A program made the translations under genes and the position numbers. The notes beneath the pieces were generated by a model, which worked only from the letters and a program-made list of their open reading frames with translations, did no database searches and was not told the DNA's origin. This document shows, piece after piece, positions 17,413-26,113 of a stretch of DNA of 64,000 nt. Each line of letters begins with the position of its first letter. Position 1 is the first letter of the stretch. The stretch comes from Pseudoalteromonas sp. NC201 (GTDB lineage: Bacteria; Pseudomonadota; Gammaproteobacteria; Enterobacterales; Alteromonadaceae), in contig NZ_CP022522.1 in the NCBI RefSeq assembly GCF_002850255.1, positions 1,473,001 to 1,537,000 of the forward strand. The letters are read 5' to 3'.

Positions 17413-19371
17413 ATGGTCCCAGAAATAGGTTACTTCGCCTTAGTTCTGGCGATGGCATTGAGCTTATTACTGTGTATTTTCCCATTGTGGGGTGCTTATA
17501 CGGGTAATTTGAGGCTGATGAAAGCCGCTCCTTCACTGGCCGTTGGTCAGTGTATTCTAGTTGTTTTCTCATTTATGGTACTGATCTACATCACGTTAAT
17601 GGATGACTTTACGGTTGCGTATGTGGCGCATCATTCGAGCAGTACTTTACCTTGGTATTATAAAATCACCTCAACATGGGGTGGACACGAAGGCGCAATT
17701 TTACTGTGGTTGGTAATGCAATCCATGTGGACCATGCTGGTTGCTGTGATGTCAAAGTCGCTACCGTGGGTATTGCGAGCGCGTGTGTTAGGTGTCCTTG
17801 GCTTTTTAGGGGTGGGTTTTATGCTCTATACCCTGTGGATGTCGAGCCCGTTTGAGCGTTTGCTTCCTTACTTCCCTGTTGAAGGGCGTGATTTGAATCC
17901 ATTATTGCAAGACCCAGGTATGATCATTCACCCGCCGCTCCTTTATATGGGTTATGTTGGCTTATCTGTGTCTTTCTCTTTTGCAATTGCTGCGCTTTTA
18001 ACCGGTAAACTTGATAATACTTGGGCTAAATGGTCTCGTCCTTGGACAATGGCCGCATGGGGCTTTCTTACTCTAGGCATTACAATTGGTAGTTGGTGGG
18101 CGTACTCAGAGCTTGGCTGGGGCGGTTGGTGGTTCTGGGATCCGGTGGAAAACGCTTCACTGATGCCTTGGCTTGTTGCAACCGCTTTATTGCATTCACT
18201 CGCAGTAACGGAAAAACGTGGTGTGTTTAAGTCTTGGACAGTACTACTTGCTATCACCGCGTTTAGTTTATGTTTACTGGGTACTTTTATCGTTCGCTCA
18301 GGCATTATCGTATCGGTGCATGCGTTTGCAACCGATCCTGACCGTGGTTTATATATCCTGTCATTCTTAGCTGTGGTTGTGGGTGGCAGCTTAGCGCTTT
18401 ACGCACTGCGCGTAGCTCAAGTATATAGCGAAGGGCGTTATCAATTCATTTCGCGTGAAGTGGCGCTGTGGATCAACAATATCTTCTTAGTGGTTGCGAC
18501 CTTGATTGTATTATTGGGCACGCTATTGCCTATGATCCACAAAGAGTTGGGCTTAGGCTCTATTTCTATTGGCGTACCTTTCTTTAACCAAATGTTTGCG
18601 ATATTAATCGTGCCGTTCGCGATTTTGCTGGGTTTAGCCCCTATGCTGCGCTGGAAACAAAATAAAATGCCGCCACTAGTGAAAAAATGGGCTGTATTGA
18701 TTGCGGTGAGTTTAGTGCTCACCGCGACGTGGTTGTACTCGAGCTACGAAGTGGTGGCACCACTAACGTTTGTTGCGACAGCGCTGGCTGTGTGGATAAG
18801 TGTGGCTACTGCTGCTGACTTATTTAATAAAGTGACTGTTCACCCAAGTGTTGCGATCGGCTTTAAAAAGCTAGGATTGAGCTATTGGGCAATGGTACTT
18901 GGGCACATTGGTATTGCCTTTGTTATCGCGTCGGTGACGCTAACTTCAGCATACTCAGTTGAGCGCTCCGTGAGCATGAAACCCGGTGAAACGGCGATGC
19001 TAAACGAGTACGAATATCGCTTTGATGGCGTAAAAGAAATTCGAGGCCCGAACTACGGTGGTCATGCTGGCGTAGTGACGGTATTCAAAAATGGTAAAAA
19101 AGTAACCGAGCTGCATGCAGAAAAACGCCGTTATGATGTAGGGATGCAGTTTATGACCGAAGCCGCTATTGATGATGGTTTCTTCCGTGATTTATATTTA
19201 GCACTCGGCGAGCCGCTTTCTGCAGGCGCGTGGTCGCTTAGGATCTATCACAAACCATACGTACGCTGGATGTGGCTAGGTGGGCTACTTATCTCTTTTG
19301 CCGGCTTCATTGTGCTTGCGGATAAACGCTACCGCAACCGCGTTAAAAAATCATCCCAAGTGGAGGCTTAA
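17413..19371 (+). CDS. ccmF: Cytochrome c heme lyase subunit CcmF
   Basis: A 652-residue polytopic protein that ligates heme to apocytochrome c with CcmH and CcmI. The WWD motif is GWGGWWFWDPVENASLMPW, and the conserved histidines for heme b (for example LLYMGYVGL region, HSLAVTEKRG, VSVHAFATDPDRG) are visible. About 15 hydrophobic helices are expected from the sequence. The stop is immediately followed by ccmG with a strong TGGAGG site. Confidence 0.96.
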   Translation: MVPEIGYFALVLAMALSLLLCIFPLWGAYTGNLRLMKAAPSLAVGQCILVVFSFMVLIYITLMDDFTVAYVAHHSSSTLPWYYKITSTWGGHEGAILLWLVMQSMWTMLVAVMSKSLPWVLRARVLGVLGFLGVGFMLYTLWMSSPFERLLPYFPVEGRDLNPLLQDPGMIIHPPLLYMGYVGLSVSFSFAIAALLTGKLDNTWAKWSRPWTMAAWGFLTLGITIGSWWAYSELGWGGWWFWDPVENASLMPWLVATALLHSLAVTEKRGVFKSWTVLLAITAFSLCLLGTFIVRSGIIVSVHAFATDPDRGLYILSFLAVVVGGSLALYALRVAQVYSEGRYQFISREVALWINNIFLVVATLIVLLGTLLPMIHKELGLGSISIGVPFFNQMFAILIVPFAILLGLAPMLRWKQNKMPPLVKKWAVLIAVSLVLTATWLYSSYEVVAPLTFVATALAVWISVATAADLFNKVTVHPSVAIGFKKLGLSYWAMVLGHIGIAFVIASVTLTSAYSVERSVSMKPGETAMLNEYEYRFDGVKEIRGPNYGGHAGVVTVFKNGKKVTELHAEKRRYDVGMQFMTEAAIDDGFFRDLYLALGEPLSAGAWSLRIYHKPYVRWMWLGGLLISFAGFIVLADKRYRNRVKKSSQVEA

Positions 19372-19372
19372 C

Positions 19373-19945
19373 ATGAACCGCAAGTTATTAGGTTTAGTGC
19401 CTTTTTTGATATTTATTTTCCTTTGTGTGTTTTTGTACCAAGGACTATTTGGTAATCCAAGAGAACTTCAGACAGGCCGTTTAGGACACACTATGCCTGA
19501 GTTTTCTTTACCCGATCTAATGGATAGTGATAAAACTTGGACCGCCGACTCGCTTAGGGGTGAAGTCTACTTGATGAACGTATGGGGCACTTGGTGCCCA
19601 ACGTGTATCGCTGAGCTAGGTTATTTAACTGAGCTTAGAGAGCGTGGCGTGAAAATAATAGGCCTGTATTACGAGCAGGCTTATGACCCTGATTTTGGCG
19701 ACCAGTTTGATATCAATGCACTAAGACAAGATGTCAATAACATGCTGAGTCGTGCTGGTAACCCATACCAATTTAACATTCTTGATTTGGAGCGTACACT
19801 AGCACTGGATCTAGGAGTTTCAGGCGCGCCAGAGACTTTTTTGGTAGATAAGCAAGGTAAGATTTTGTTGCATCATACTGGCGACATCAATGAACGCGTG
19901 TGGCGCACTAAGTTTGCGGCAATCTATCAGGAGTTAACGCAATGA
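19373..19945 (+). CDS. ccmG: Periplasmic thiol:disulfide oxidoreductase CcmG (DsbE)
   Basis: Membrane-anchored thioredoxin-fold protein that keeps apocytochrome c or CcmH reduced. The 190-residue product has an N-terminal anchor (LLGLVPFLIFIFLCVFLY), the active site WGTWCPTCIAEL and the cis-Pro region SGAPETFLVD. The ATG at 19373 follows TGGAGG at 19361-19366; the frame is open further upstream but only inside ccmF. Overlaps ccmH by 4 bp. Confidence 0.95.
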   Translation: MNRKLLGLVPFLIFIFLCVFLYQGLFGNPRELQTGRLGHTMPEFSLPDLMDSDKTWTADSLRGEVYLMNVWGTWCPTCIAELGYLTELRERGVKIIGLYYEQAYDPDFGDQFDINALRQDVNNMLSRAGNPYQFNILDLERTLALDLGVSGAPETFLVDKQGKILLHHTGDINERVWRTKFAAIYQELTQ

Positions 19946-20406
19946 AATATGTAATTGTTTTGCTTTTAATGATGATTACTGCAGCGGCGCAAGCAACGGA
20001 AGATAAGTATAACTTTGCCACGGCGGAACGTGAGCAAACTTTCCGAGAGCTGACTCATGAGCTACGTTGCCCTAAATGCCAGAACCAAAACATTGCAGAT
20101 TCAGATGCCGTCGTTGCCAAAGACCTGCGTGACAAAGTCATCGCATTGGTTAATGAAGGTCAGTCTAAGCAAGAGGTCATTGATTATATGATCGACCGCT
20201 ATGGCTATTTCGTTCATTATCAACCACCTGTTACGCCTGCAACAATCGTACTTTGGGTGCTGCCAGTGGCAATCATTATTTTAGGTTTCGGCTTTATTAT
20301 ATTTCGTCAAAAACGCGCTGCGAAAAAACAAGATTGGAATGCCGCAGACGAACAAAAGCTAGCTGAGCTCATTAATCAATATCAACGTCAGGAGCGTGAG
20401 CAGTGA
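19942..20406 (+). CDS. ccmH: Cytochrome c maturation protein CcmH
   Basis: A 154-residue protein with a signal peptide (cleavage plausible after AAAQA), a three-helix periplasmic domain carrying the LRCPKCQNQ redox motif, one membrane helix near residues 95-115 and a short charged tail. It is the short CcmH type; the TPR half is encoded separately as ccmI. It holds apocytochrome thiols for the CcmF-CcmI lyase. Overlaps ccmI by 4 bp. Confidence 0.95.
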   Translation: MKYVIVLLLMMITAAAQATEDKYNFATAEREQTFRELTHELRCPKCQNQNIADSDAVVAKDLRDKVIALVNEGQSKQEVIDYMIDRYGYFVHYQPPVTPATIVLWVLPVAIIILGFGFIIFRQKRAAKKQDWNAADEQKLAELINQYQRQEREQ

Positions 20407-21686
20407 GCGAATTCTCGACAGATTTAACTCAAATGTGGTTTTTGTTTCTTCTGCTAGGCATATTTGCCGGTCTGTTTGTGGTTTTTCCGTTTATTAAAAA
20501 GGAAAAGCGCGTCACGGTTGATCACGATGCGAACGCCGAGCGTATCGATATTTTTCATCAGCGTTTGGAAGAGTTAAAAGAAGAGCTTGCTAATCAGCGT
20601 ATCGAAAAAGACAGTTATAATGAATCTGTGGTTGAACTCAAGCGTCGCTTATTGAACGAGTTATCGCCTGAACAATCATTGACGAGTCGTGGTGACAACC
20701 GTGTATTAGCGCTGACAGGTATTGCTTTTATGGTGCTGGTGACAGGTGTCTTTTATTACTATACGGGTAGCCACAGGCAAATAGCTAGCTGGCATGAAGC
20801 CGTTGAAAAGTTACCTGAGTATGGTGAGCGTGCAGTAATGCAATCTGGAGAGCCGCTAAATGCCAACGAGCTACAAGCATTTGCGCTGGGACTAAGAACT
20901 AAACTAGCAACCGCTGGCGACGATGCAGTTGCATGGATGTTACTTGGTCGTGTTGCAATGTCACTTAGTGACTTTGAGATGGCGATGCAGGCATTTGATA
21001 AAGCACTCGTGATGCAACCTAATAACAATAATGTTTTGGTGAATTATAGCCAAGCATTATTGATAGAGGGCTCAGAGCCAAGTATGAATCGCGCGGCCAG
21101 AATGTTGTCAAAAGTGCTCAAGAATGATCCAACGAATATTGATGCGATTAGCTTGCTGGCGTTAATTGCCTATGAACGTCAAGATTGGAAAGAGTCAAAA
21201 GCCGCTTTTGAAGTCTTGTTGTCACAATTAACCAAAGATGATCCGCGTTATGAGATGATCGCAGGGCGGATTGCTGAAATCGAGCAAAAGTTGGGTCAAC
21301 AAACAGATGAACCAGTAGCTGTAAAAGCTGGTATTGTCGCTACTGTAACCATTTCAGCTGAGTTACAGAACAAGATTCCAAAGGACAGCACGTTGTTCGT
21401 TTTTGCAAAAGCGGCTGAAGGCCCAGCCATGCCATTGGCGGTCGCCAAAATTACAAACTTTAACTTGCCAATGACGGTAAACCTAGATGATAGTATGGCA
21501 ATGATGCCTGAATTAACCTTGTCGAAATTTTCTCAAGTTACGGTCACCGCACGTATTTCTAATGATGGTTCAGTAATGCCTTCAGATGGAGAACTAGAGG
21601 GTGCTTCAAGCGTAATTGAACTTCAACAAGGCGAAAATCAGCTCACTGTCGAGATTAGTCGTGTCTTAACAAATACAGGGAAATAA
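20403..21686 (+). CDS. ccmI: Cytochrome c maturation TPR protein CcmI
   Basis: A 427-residue protein with two N-terminal membrane helices (about 10-29 and 102-120) separated by a coiled-coil loop, then TPR repeats (for example AVAWMLLGRVAMSLSDFEMA) and a C-terminal beta domain (VKAGIVATVTISAEL). It is an apocytochrome chaperone of the lyase complex. GTG start at 20403 overlaps the ccmH stop. It is followed directly by mlaA with no gap, so mlaA probably shares its transcript. Confidence 0.93.
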   Translation: MSEFSTDLTQMWFLFLLLGIFAGLFVVFPFIKKEKRVTVDHDANAERIDIFHQRLEELKEELANQRIEKDSYNESVVELKRRLLNELSPEQSLTSRGDNRVLALTGIAFMVLVTGVFYYYTGSHRQIASWHEAVEKLPEYGERAVMQSGEPLNANELQAFALGLRTKLATAGDDAVAWMLLGRVAMSLSDFEMAMQAFDKALVMQPNNNNVLVNYSQALLIEGSEPSMNRAARMLSKVLKNDPTNIDAISLLALIAYERQDWKESKAAFEVLLSQLTKDDPRYEMIAGRIAEIEQKLGQQTDEPVAVKAGIVATVTISAELQNKIPKDSTLFVFAKAAEGPAMPLAVAKITNFNLPMTVNLDDSMAMMPELTLSKFSQVTVTARISNDGSVMPSDGELEGASSVIELQQGENQLTVEISRVLTNTGK

Positions 21687-22418
21687 ATGCTTAAAGCTGT
21701 GCTCACAGGTTTACTTGTGCTGACCGTTGTCGGTTGTGCGCAAGTACCCGAAGAGAAAAAGGATCCACGAGATCCATTTCAATCACTTAACCGTCCACTT
21801 TATGACTTCAATATGGATGTGTTGGACGCCTATATCTTACGGCCTGTTGCTAAAGGATATGTTGCGGTGACTCCCGCTCCTGTGCGCAGTAGTGTGGTTA
21901 ATTTCACCACCAACATCGCCGCGCCGACCGATGCAGTAAACGCGGCATTGCAGGGCAAGCCTGATCATATGGCAATCAATGTTGCTCGCTTTTTAGTTAA
22001 TTCTACGGTCGGTATTTTTGGCTTGTTTGATGTTGCGAAAACACTTGGCCTTGAGCTTAAAGACGAAGATTTTGGCCAAACCCTTGGGGTGTGGGGCGTT
22101 GGTGATGGTGCGTATATTATGATCCCAGGTATGGGACCGACGACCGCGAGAAACTTAACGGGTGATGTAGTCGATAACTTTGTCTTGCCAGAAATTGCAC
22201 TCACCACGCCACAAACAGTATTAGTGTTTGCGCTGCGTGCGGTTGAGGCAAGAGCGGCTTTGATGTCACAAGAAAAGCTGCTAAATGAGTCGCTTGATCC
22301 ATACACTTTCTTAAAGGATGTATACTATCAACGTCAATTGTACGAGCTATTTGATGGCAACCCGCCAATGGAAGAAGAGCCGGATGATTTTGACGAGAAC
22401 TTTTTAGAGAACCTGTAA
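21687..22418 (+). CDS. mlaA: Outer-membrane lipoprotein MlaA (VacJ)
   Basis: A 243-residue lipoprotein (lipobox VVGCAQ near residue 17) of the Mla system, which removes mislocalised phospholipids from the outer leaflet of the outer membrane. It shows DPFQSLNRPLYDFN, the conserved NSTVGIFGLFDVA segment and FGQTLGVWGVGDGAYIMIPG. The ATG abuts the ccmI stop. The acidic C-terminus (EEEPDDFDENFLENL) is typical. No other mla gene is present in the window. A bidirectional terminator follows. Confidence 0.95.
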   Translation: MLKAVLTGLLVLTVVGCAQVPEEKKDPRDPFQSLNRPLYDFNMDVLDAYILRPVAKGYVAVTPAPVRSSVVNFTTNIAAPTDAVNAALQGKPDHMAINVARFLVNSTVGIFGLFDVAKTLGLELKDEDFGQTLGVWGVGDGAYIMIPGMGPTTARNLTGDVVDNFVLPEIALTTPQTVLVFALRAVEARAALMSQEKLLNESLDPYTFLKDVYYQRQLYELFDGNPPMEEEPDDFDENFLENL

Positions 22419-22422
22419 AAAT

Positions 22423-22447
22423 AAAGGTCGGCAATCGCCGACCTTTT
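22423..22447. terminator. Bidirectional terminator between mlaA and the TonB receptor gene
   Basis: Perfect 10-bp stem (22423-22432 and 22437-22446, AAAGGTCGGC type) with a 4-nt loop, A-rich on one side and T-rich on the other. It separates two convergent genes and can act in both directions. Confidence 0.85.
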
Positions 22448-22465
22448 CGTTATCTTTGCGAAAAC

Positions 22466-24484
22466 TTAAAAGCGCCAGTTGAGATTTGCCCAAAGCGTCC
22501 TTCCCGGCTCATTGACTCGATCAATTTGGTCAAAGCCACTTACTGCGGCGCCTGAACGACTTAAATGCTCGGCATAGGTTTTATCGAGCACATTATCTAC
22601 TCCTGCACTGAGTTGTAATGCATCGCTATATTGATAATTGGTGTTGAGTGCAAGTGTACCAAATCCAGTCGTTGCAGCGATATCCTGACCTGCAATATTC
22701 CCTTGTCCAATCGCCACTCTATGCTGGTGTTGTACTAATCTTACCAATCCGCCTAGTTGCCACTTATCGCTTAATTGGTAATTGCTTGCAATACGCAGTT
22801 GCAAAGGTGGTTGCTGAGCTAATGCGAGATTGTCAGTAAGGTTATTACCCTTTACATAGTTGATACTTCCGGTGAGTTGTAGCGCTTTGCTCGCTTGCCA
22901 CATTACTTCACCCTCAAAACCGAAGGTTTCCGCGTCAATATTTCTGGTCACTTTTGACGTCATATTCATCTTTTCAAACATATTGTCGACTAATAAATAG
23001 TCGTCAATTTGGTTATAGAACACCGAGAAATTGACGTTAATGGCCTTGAACTGTTTTACCAATCCAGCATCTAATTGCAAGGTCTTTTCAGTATCGACAT
23101 TAAAGGCAGAAATAGACGTTTCACTTCCTCGACTACCACCGACAACTTCCCAGTAATCGGGAAAACGCTCTGTAACGCCGAAACCGACAAAATAGCTGCT
23201 GTTTTCAGACTGTGCTTGATAACGGCTAAATCCGCTGAATAACGTATCGTCTCTTGTTTGTAGGGCGGTTGGGTTTGGTTTCATTGACATCATTGCGTTT
23301 ATCATGGTGCGATGATCTTCACTCTGCCAATCATCAATGCGTAATCCGCTAACCCATTGGCTGGAGCGACCCAATTGATATTCGAACTCGGCAAATACAC
23401 CGAGCTGTCTAAATTCAGCATCTATTTGGCGCGGCATCGTTTCTACCGGATTGTTGAATTGATCTCGGCTGACTCGATTGCGGTGCTCATTTGCTTGATA
23501 ATCGACACCGTAGACAAAAGTATGTTGGGCATTGATTTCTGAAGTCAACGTAAGCTTTGCGCCATAAGTTTTACGGTCAGGATTGGAGGAGGTTGGTGTT
23601 TTCATCATCATGTTAGCAACAAAAGGACGTAAGCTATGATTGTCCATGATGTGGTCGACGTAGTTATAGTATGCGTTGAATGTTAACTCTTCAATCAGAG
23701 ATGAAAGGGAGGATAATTTGATATTCAGGCCAATATTTTCTCGGTCGAAGAGGCTACCATCCATCATGCGGTCGGCATAGGCAACTTCACCATCGCTCAC
23801 CCCGTAAGTGATAGAGTAAAAGGCGTCATCGCTTGGGGTATAGGCAAACTCTGTGTCTATATTCCAGCGCTCGTAAGCCGAGTGAACTTTGGTACCATTG
23901 CCATCTTCATAATCATCAGCATCGCTGTAATTTGCAGCGATCCGAGCGTATCCGCGTTCATTACCAGCCTTGATATCACTGTTAACACTGTGGCGGCCTT
24001 GGCTCGACAGCACCGCATTGGTAAAGCCAATCACTTCTGACTTAGCTAGGCGTTCATTTTCACGCTCAAATACCACAGTGGCAGCACTGTTGCCTGGCCC
24101 ATACAACACAGTTTGTGGGCCTTTGATGACTTTTAAGGTGTCGTAGGATTGTGGCGTAATATATGCCGTTGGCGGATCCATGCGGCTACCGCAACCACCC
24201 AGCGTTTGACCATTATTGGCGATAATCGCAATTCTAGAGCCTGCCATACCGCGAAACACAGGGTCAGCGCTTGCGCCGCCTTTTTTAATTAGTGAGAACC
24301 CGGCGATTGAAGAGAGTAAATCCGCGCCATCTTGTGCTGGTAGTGGTTGGCGTACTGCTTTGGTATCCGTTGTTAGCGTAATTGGTGTTTGCATCGGTGC
24401 AATAACAACGATTTTTTCAATTTCATCGGCATGAGTTATGGGGGATAAGGAAACAATAGCAAGAGAGAGTAGGGTGCGTTTCAT
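22466..24484 (-). CDS. TonB-dependent copper receptor (NosA/OprC type)
   Basis: A 672-residue outer-membrane receptor: signal peptide to about residue 19 (ITHA/DE), TonB-box-like EKIVVIAP, plug domain with VIKGPQTVLYGPGNS, then a 22-strand barrel ending in the terminal Phe of LNWRF. The plug segment GGCGSRMDPPTAYITP is a hallmark of the TonB-copper (NosA/OprC) family. Methionine clusters (MMMKTP, MINAMMSMKP, DNMFEKMNMTS) in predicted loops fit copper handling. It could take up or bind copper, with energy from the TonB2 system encoded in this window; that pairing is inference. The gene stands alone on the minus strand. Confidence 0.88.
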   Translation of the reverse strand: MKRTLLSLAIVSLSPITHADEIEKIVVIAPMQTPITLTTDTKAVRQPLPAQDGADLLSSIAGFSLIKKGGASADPVFRGMAGSRIAIIANNGQTLGGCGSRMDPPTAYITPQSYDTLKVIKGPQTVLYGPGNSAATVVFERENERLAKSEVIGFTNAVLSSQGRHSVNSDIKAGNERGYARIAANYSDADDYEDGNGTKVHSAYERWNIDTEFAYTPSDDAFYSITYGVSDGEVAYADRMMDGSLFDRENIGLNIKLSSLSSLIEELTFNAYYNYVDHIMDNHSLRPFVANMMMKTPTSSNPDRKTYGAKLTLTSEINAQHTFVYGVDYQANEHRNRVSRDQFNNPVETMPRQIDAEFRQLGVFAEFEYQLGRSSQWVSGLRIDDWQSEDHRTMINAMMSMKPNPTALQTRDDTLFSGFSRYQAQSENSSYFVGFGVTERFPDYWEVVGGSRGSETSISAFNVDTEKTLQLDAGLVKQFKAINVNFSVFYNQIDDYLLVDNMFEKMNMTSKVTRNIDAETFGFEGEVMWQASKALQLTGSINYVKGNNLTDNLALAQQPPLQLRIASNYQLSDKWQLGGLVRLVQHQHRVAIGQGNIAGQDIAATTGFGTLALNTNYQYSDALQLSAGVDNVLDKTYAEHLSRSGAAVSGFDQIDRVNEPGRTLWANLNWRF

Positions 24485-24541
24485 AAGTTCACTTTGAAGT
24501 TGTTTTGGTGAACTTATTTTATCGCTATCAGGTGCTTAGCG

Positions 24542-24564
24542 GGATGCGACAGATTGTCGCATCC
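24542..24564 (-). repeat. Perfect hairpin between the EAL/HDOD gene and the receptor gene
   Basis: Arms GGATGCGACA (24542-24551) and TGTCGCATCC (24555-24564) with a 3-nt loop. On the minus strand it lies just past the EAL/HDOD gene and upstream of the receptor gene. It lacks a T-run on that strand, so it may be a weak terminator or an operator; the sequence alone does not decide. Confidence 0.5.
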
Positions 24565-24573
24565 TTTGATAGG

Positions 24574-25794
24574 TTACTCTATCGCTTTTATTTGAGTGTC
24601 ACTCCAAACTTGCGACTTTTGATATAGCTCTGCGATATTTTGGCTGGTTACGCCAAGAGATTTTGATATGGTTTCAACACTATCCCAATCACCTTTTTCC
24701 AGAGATTCTGCAAGGTCTAGATAGATACCAAAAGCACTCGGTTTCTTCAGTAAAGTTGATTTAATTTCTTGAGATAAGGGTAACTTCGTCAATAAACTGG
24801 CCATATCGTCATCAAGAATGGCGTCCATCAGTGACATCATACCAACCAAAAATGTACTCCCAGTATCGGAGACTTTGTTGGCCTTAGTTGCTATTGCTTC
24901 CATAAAGTGTGCACGCAATAATGAGAGTGAAAGCAGTTCTTTGGGCTTTTCTGTATTAAGCTGTGAAGCAAACAATAATGAGATCAGACGCTTAAGCTCA
25001 TCACTACCGAGTACAACCAAGGCTTGTTTAATCGTCGATATCTCTGCTCGGCGTTTAAATACGGCACTATTTGCATAACGAAGAAGTTTGTAGCTTAGGT
25101 TTACATCACGCTCGAAGACCTGAGTGATCCTAGCAAGGTCGGGCTCAACGCTTGAAGTCTCATAAAGCAATTCAGCCATGGCTAATTCCGAGGGGGCTAG
25201 TGCTTTGGTTTTGACCATCTCGGGTTTGGCAAAAAAGAAGCCTTGAAAATATTTGAATCCAAGCGACTTGGCGAGTTCAAACTGCTCGTAGGTTTCTACT
25301 TTTTCTGCCACTAAATCAATGTTAGGAAAATCCTGTATCGCGCCTTTAATGGCATGAATTTGGTCAAGGTTAGTCGCCAAAAAGTCGACTTTTATTTGGT
25401 CGATATAAGGAAAAAAATGGCGCCACACATTTTGGTGATGGTAATCGTCAAGCGCTAGTGTATAACCTTGCTCTTTTAGCTCTTTGACACAGGCTAAGAG
25501 CCGTTTGCCCGGTTGTACTGTTTCTAATATTTCTACAACAACTTGCTCGGGGGCGAGCATTTGTACATAACCTTTAGCAAGTGTTTCTAGGGTGAAGTTA
25601 ATGTAGGCTGGCTGTTGATTGGTTAAATCATCTAGGCCAAAGGTAAACTGGCTGCCCTCAACTAACCGGCTTGTCGCTTCATCGCCGTCAATTTCGGGAA
25701 ATACGTTACTTAATCCATCACGAAATAAAAGTTCGTAGCCAATCAATTCCCTTTGGACATCAAAAATTGGCTGACGAGCCGCGTAAAAGTACAT
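24574..25794 (-). CDS. EAL-like plus HDOD domain signalling protein
   Basis: A 406-residue protein with an N-terminal EAL-type fold (residues about 1-200: ARQPIFDVQRELIGYELLFRDG, later DDYHHQN and KVDFLA) and a C-terminal HDOD domain (ITQVFERDVNLSYKLLRYANSA). The EAL signature is ELL, and the metal-binding DDFG-type motif is DDYH, so c-di-GMP hydrolysis is unlikely; this matches the YuxH/CdgJ group, which affects motility and biofilm without phosphodiesterase activity. Single gene with a long upstream region shared divergently with putP. Confidence 0.85.
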   Translation of the reverse strand: MYFYAARQPIFDVQRELIGYELLFRDGLSNVFPEIDGDEATSRLVEGSQFTFGLDDLTNQQPAYINFTLETLAKGYVQMLAPEQVVVEILETVQPGKRLLACVKELKEQGYTLALDDYHHQNVWRHFFPYIDQIKVDFLATNLDQIHAIKGAIQDFPNIDLVAEKVETYEQFELAKSLGFKYFQGFFFAKPEMVKTKALAPSELAMAELLYETSSVEPDLARITQVFERDVNLSYKLLRYANSAVFKRRAEISTIKQALVVLGSDELKRLISLLFASQLNTEKPKELLSLSLLRAHFMEAIATKANKVSDTGSTFLVGMMSLMDAILDDDMASLLTKLPLSQEIKSTLLKKPSAFGIYLDLAESLEKGDWDSVETISKSLGVTSQNIAELYQKSQVWSDTQIKAIE

Positions 25795-25972
25795 AGATAC
25801 TACCGTCCAAACAAAATGCTATTGGCTTTAATATAAGGTAAAAGCGCAGTCAGGTCACGCTGGGAAATTGAGTTTACAGAATATGGGTAAATACAGAGCA
25901 TAGGGTGAATGATAATTAACCAGTTGAATTAGGTACAAATAAAATACTATTTTGGTCAATAGTCTCAGGTGG

Positions 25973-26001
25973 TTGGGTGTATGGTTTGTGCGTGTTATAG
26001 T
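25973..26001 (+). promoter_or_regulatory. Candidate sigma-70 promoter of putP
   Basis: TTGGGT (25973-25978) and TATAGT (25996-26001) are 17 bp apart, about 110 bp before the putP start. The rest of the 319-bp divergent region 25795-26113 is A+T-rich with no gene seen. Identified by eye only. Confidence 0.45.
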
Positions 26002-26113
26002 GAGGTCTTTATGTTTTTGGCTTTTATTCAAAGTGAGTTAGAAATCGAATAATTAAGTGATAGAAAAAGCTCACATTTGGAGAAGAGCCCAACTAACAAT
26101 TTAGGAGGCTAAT

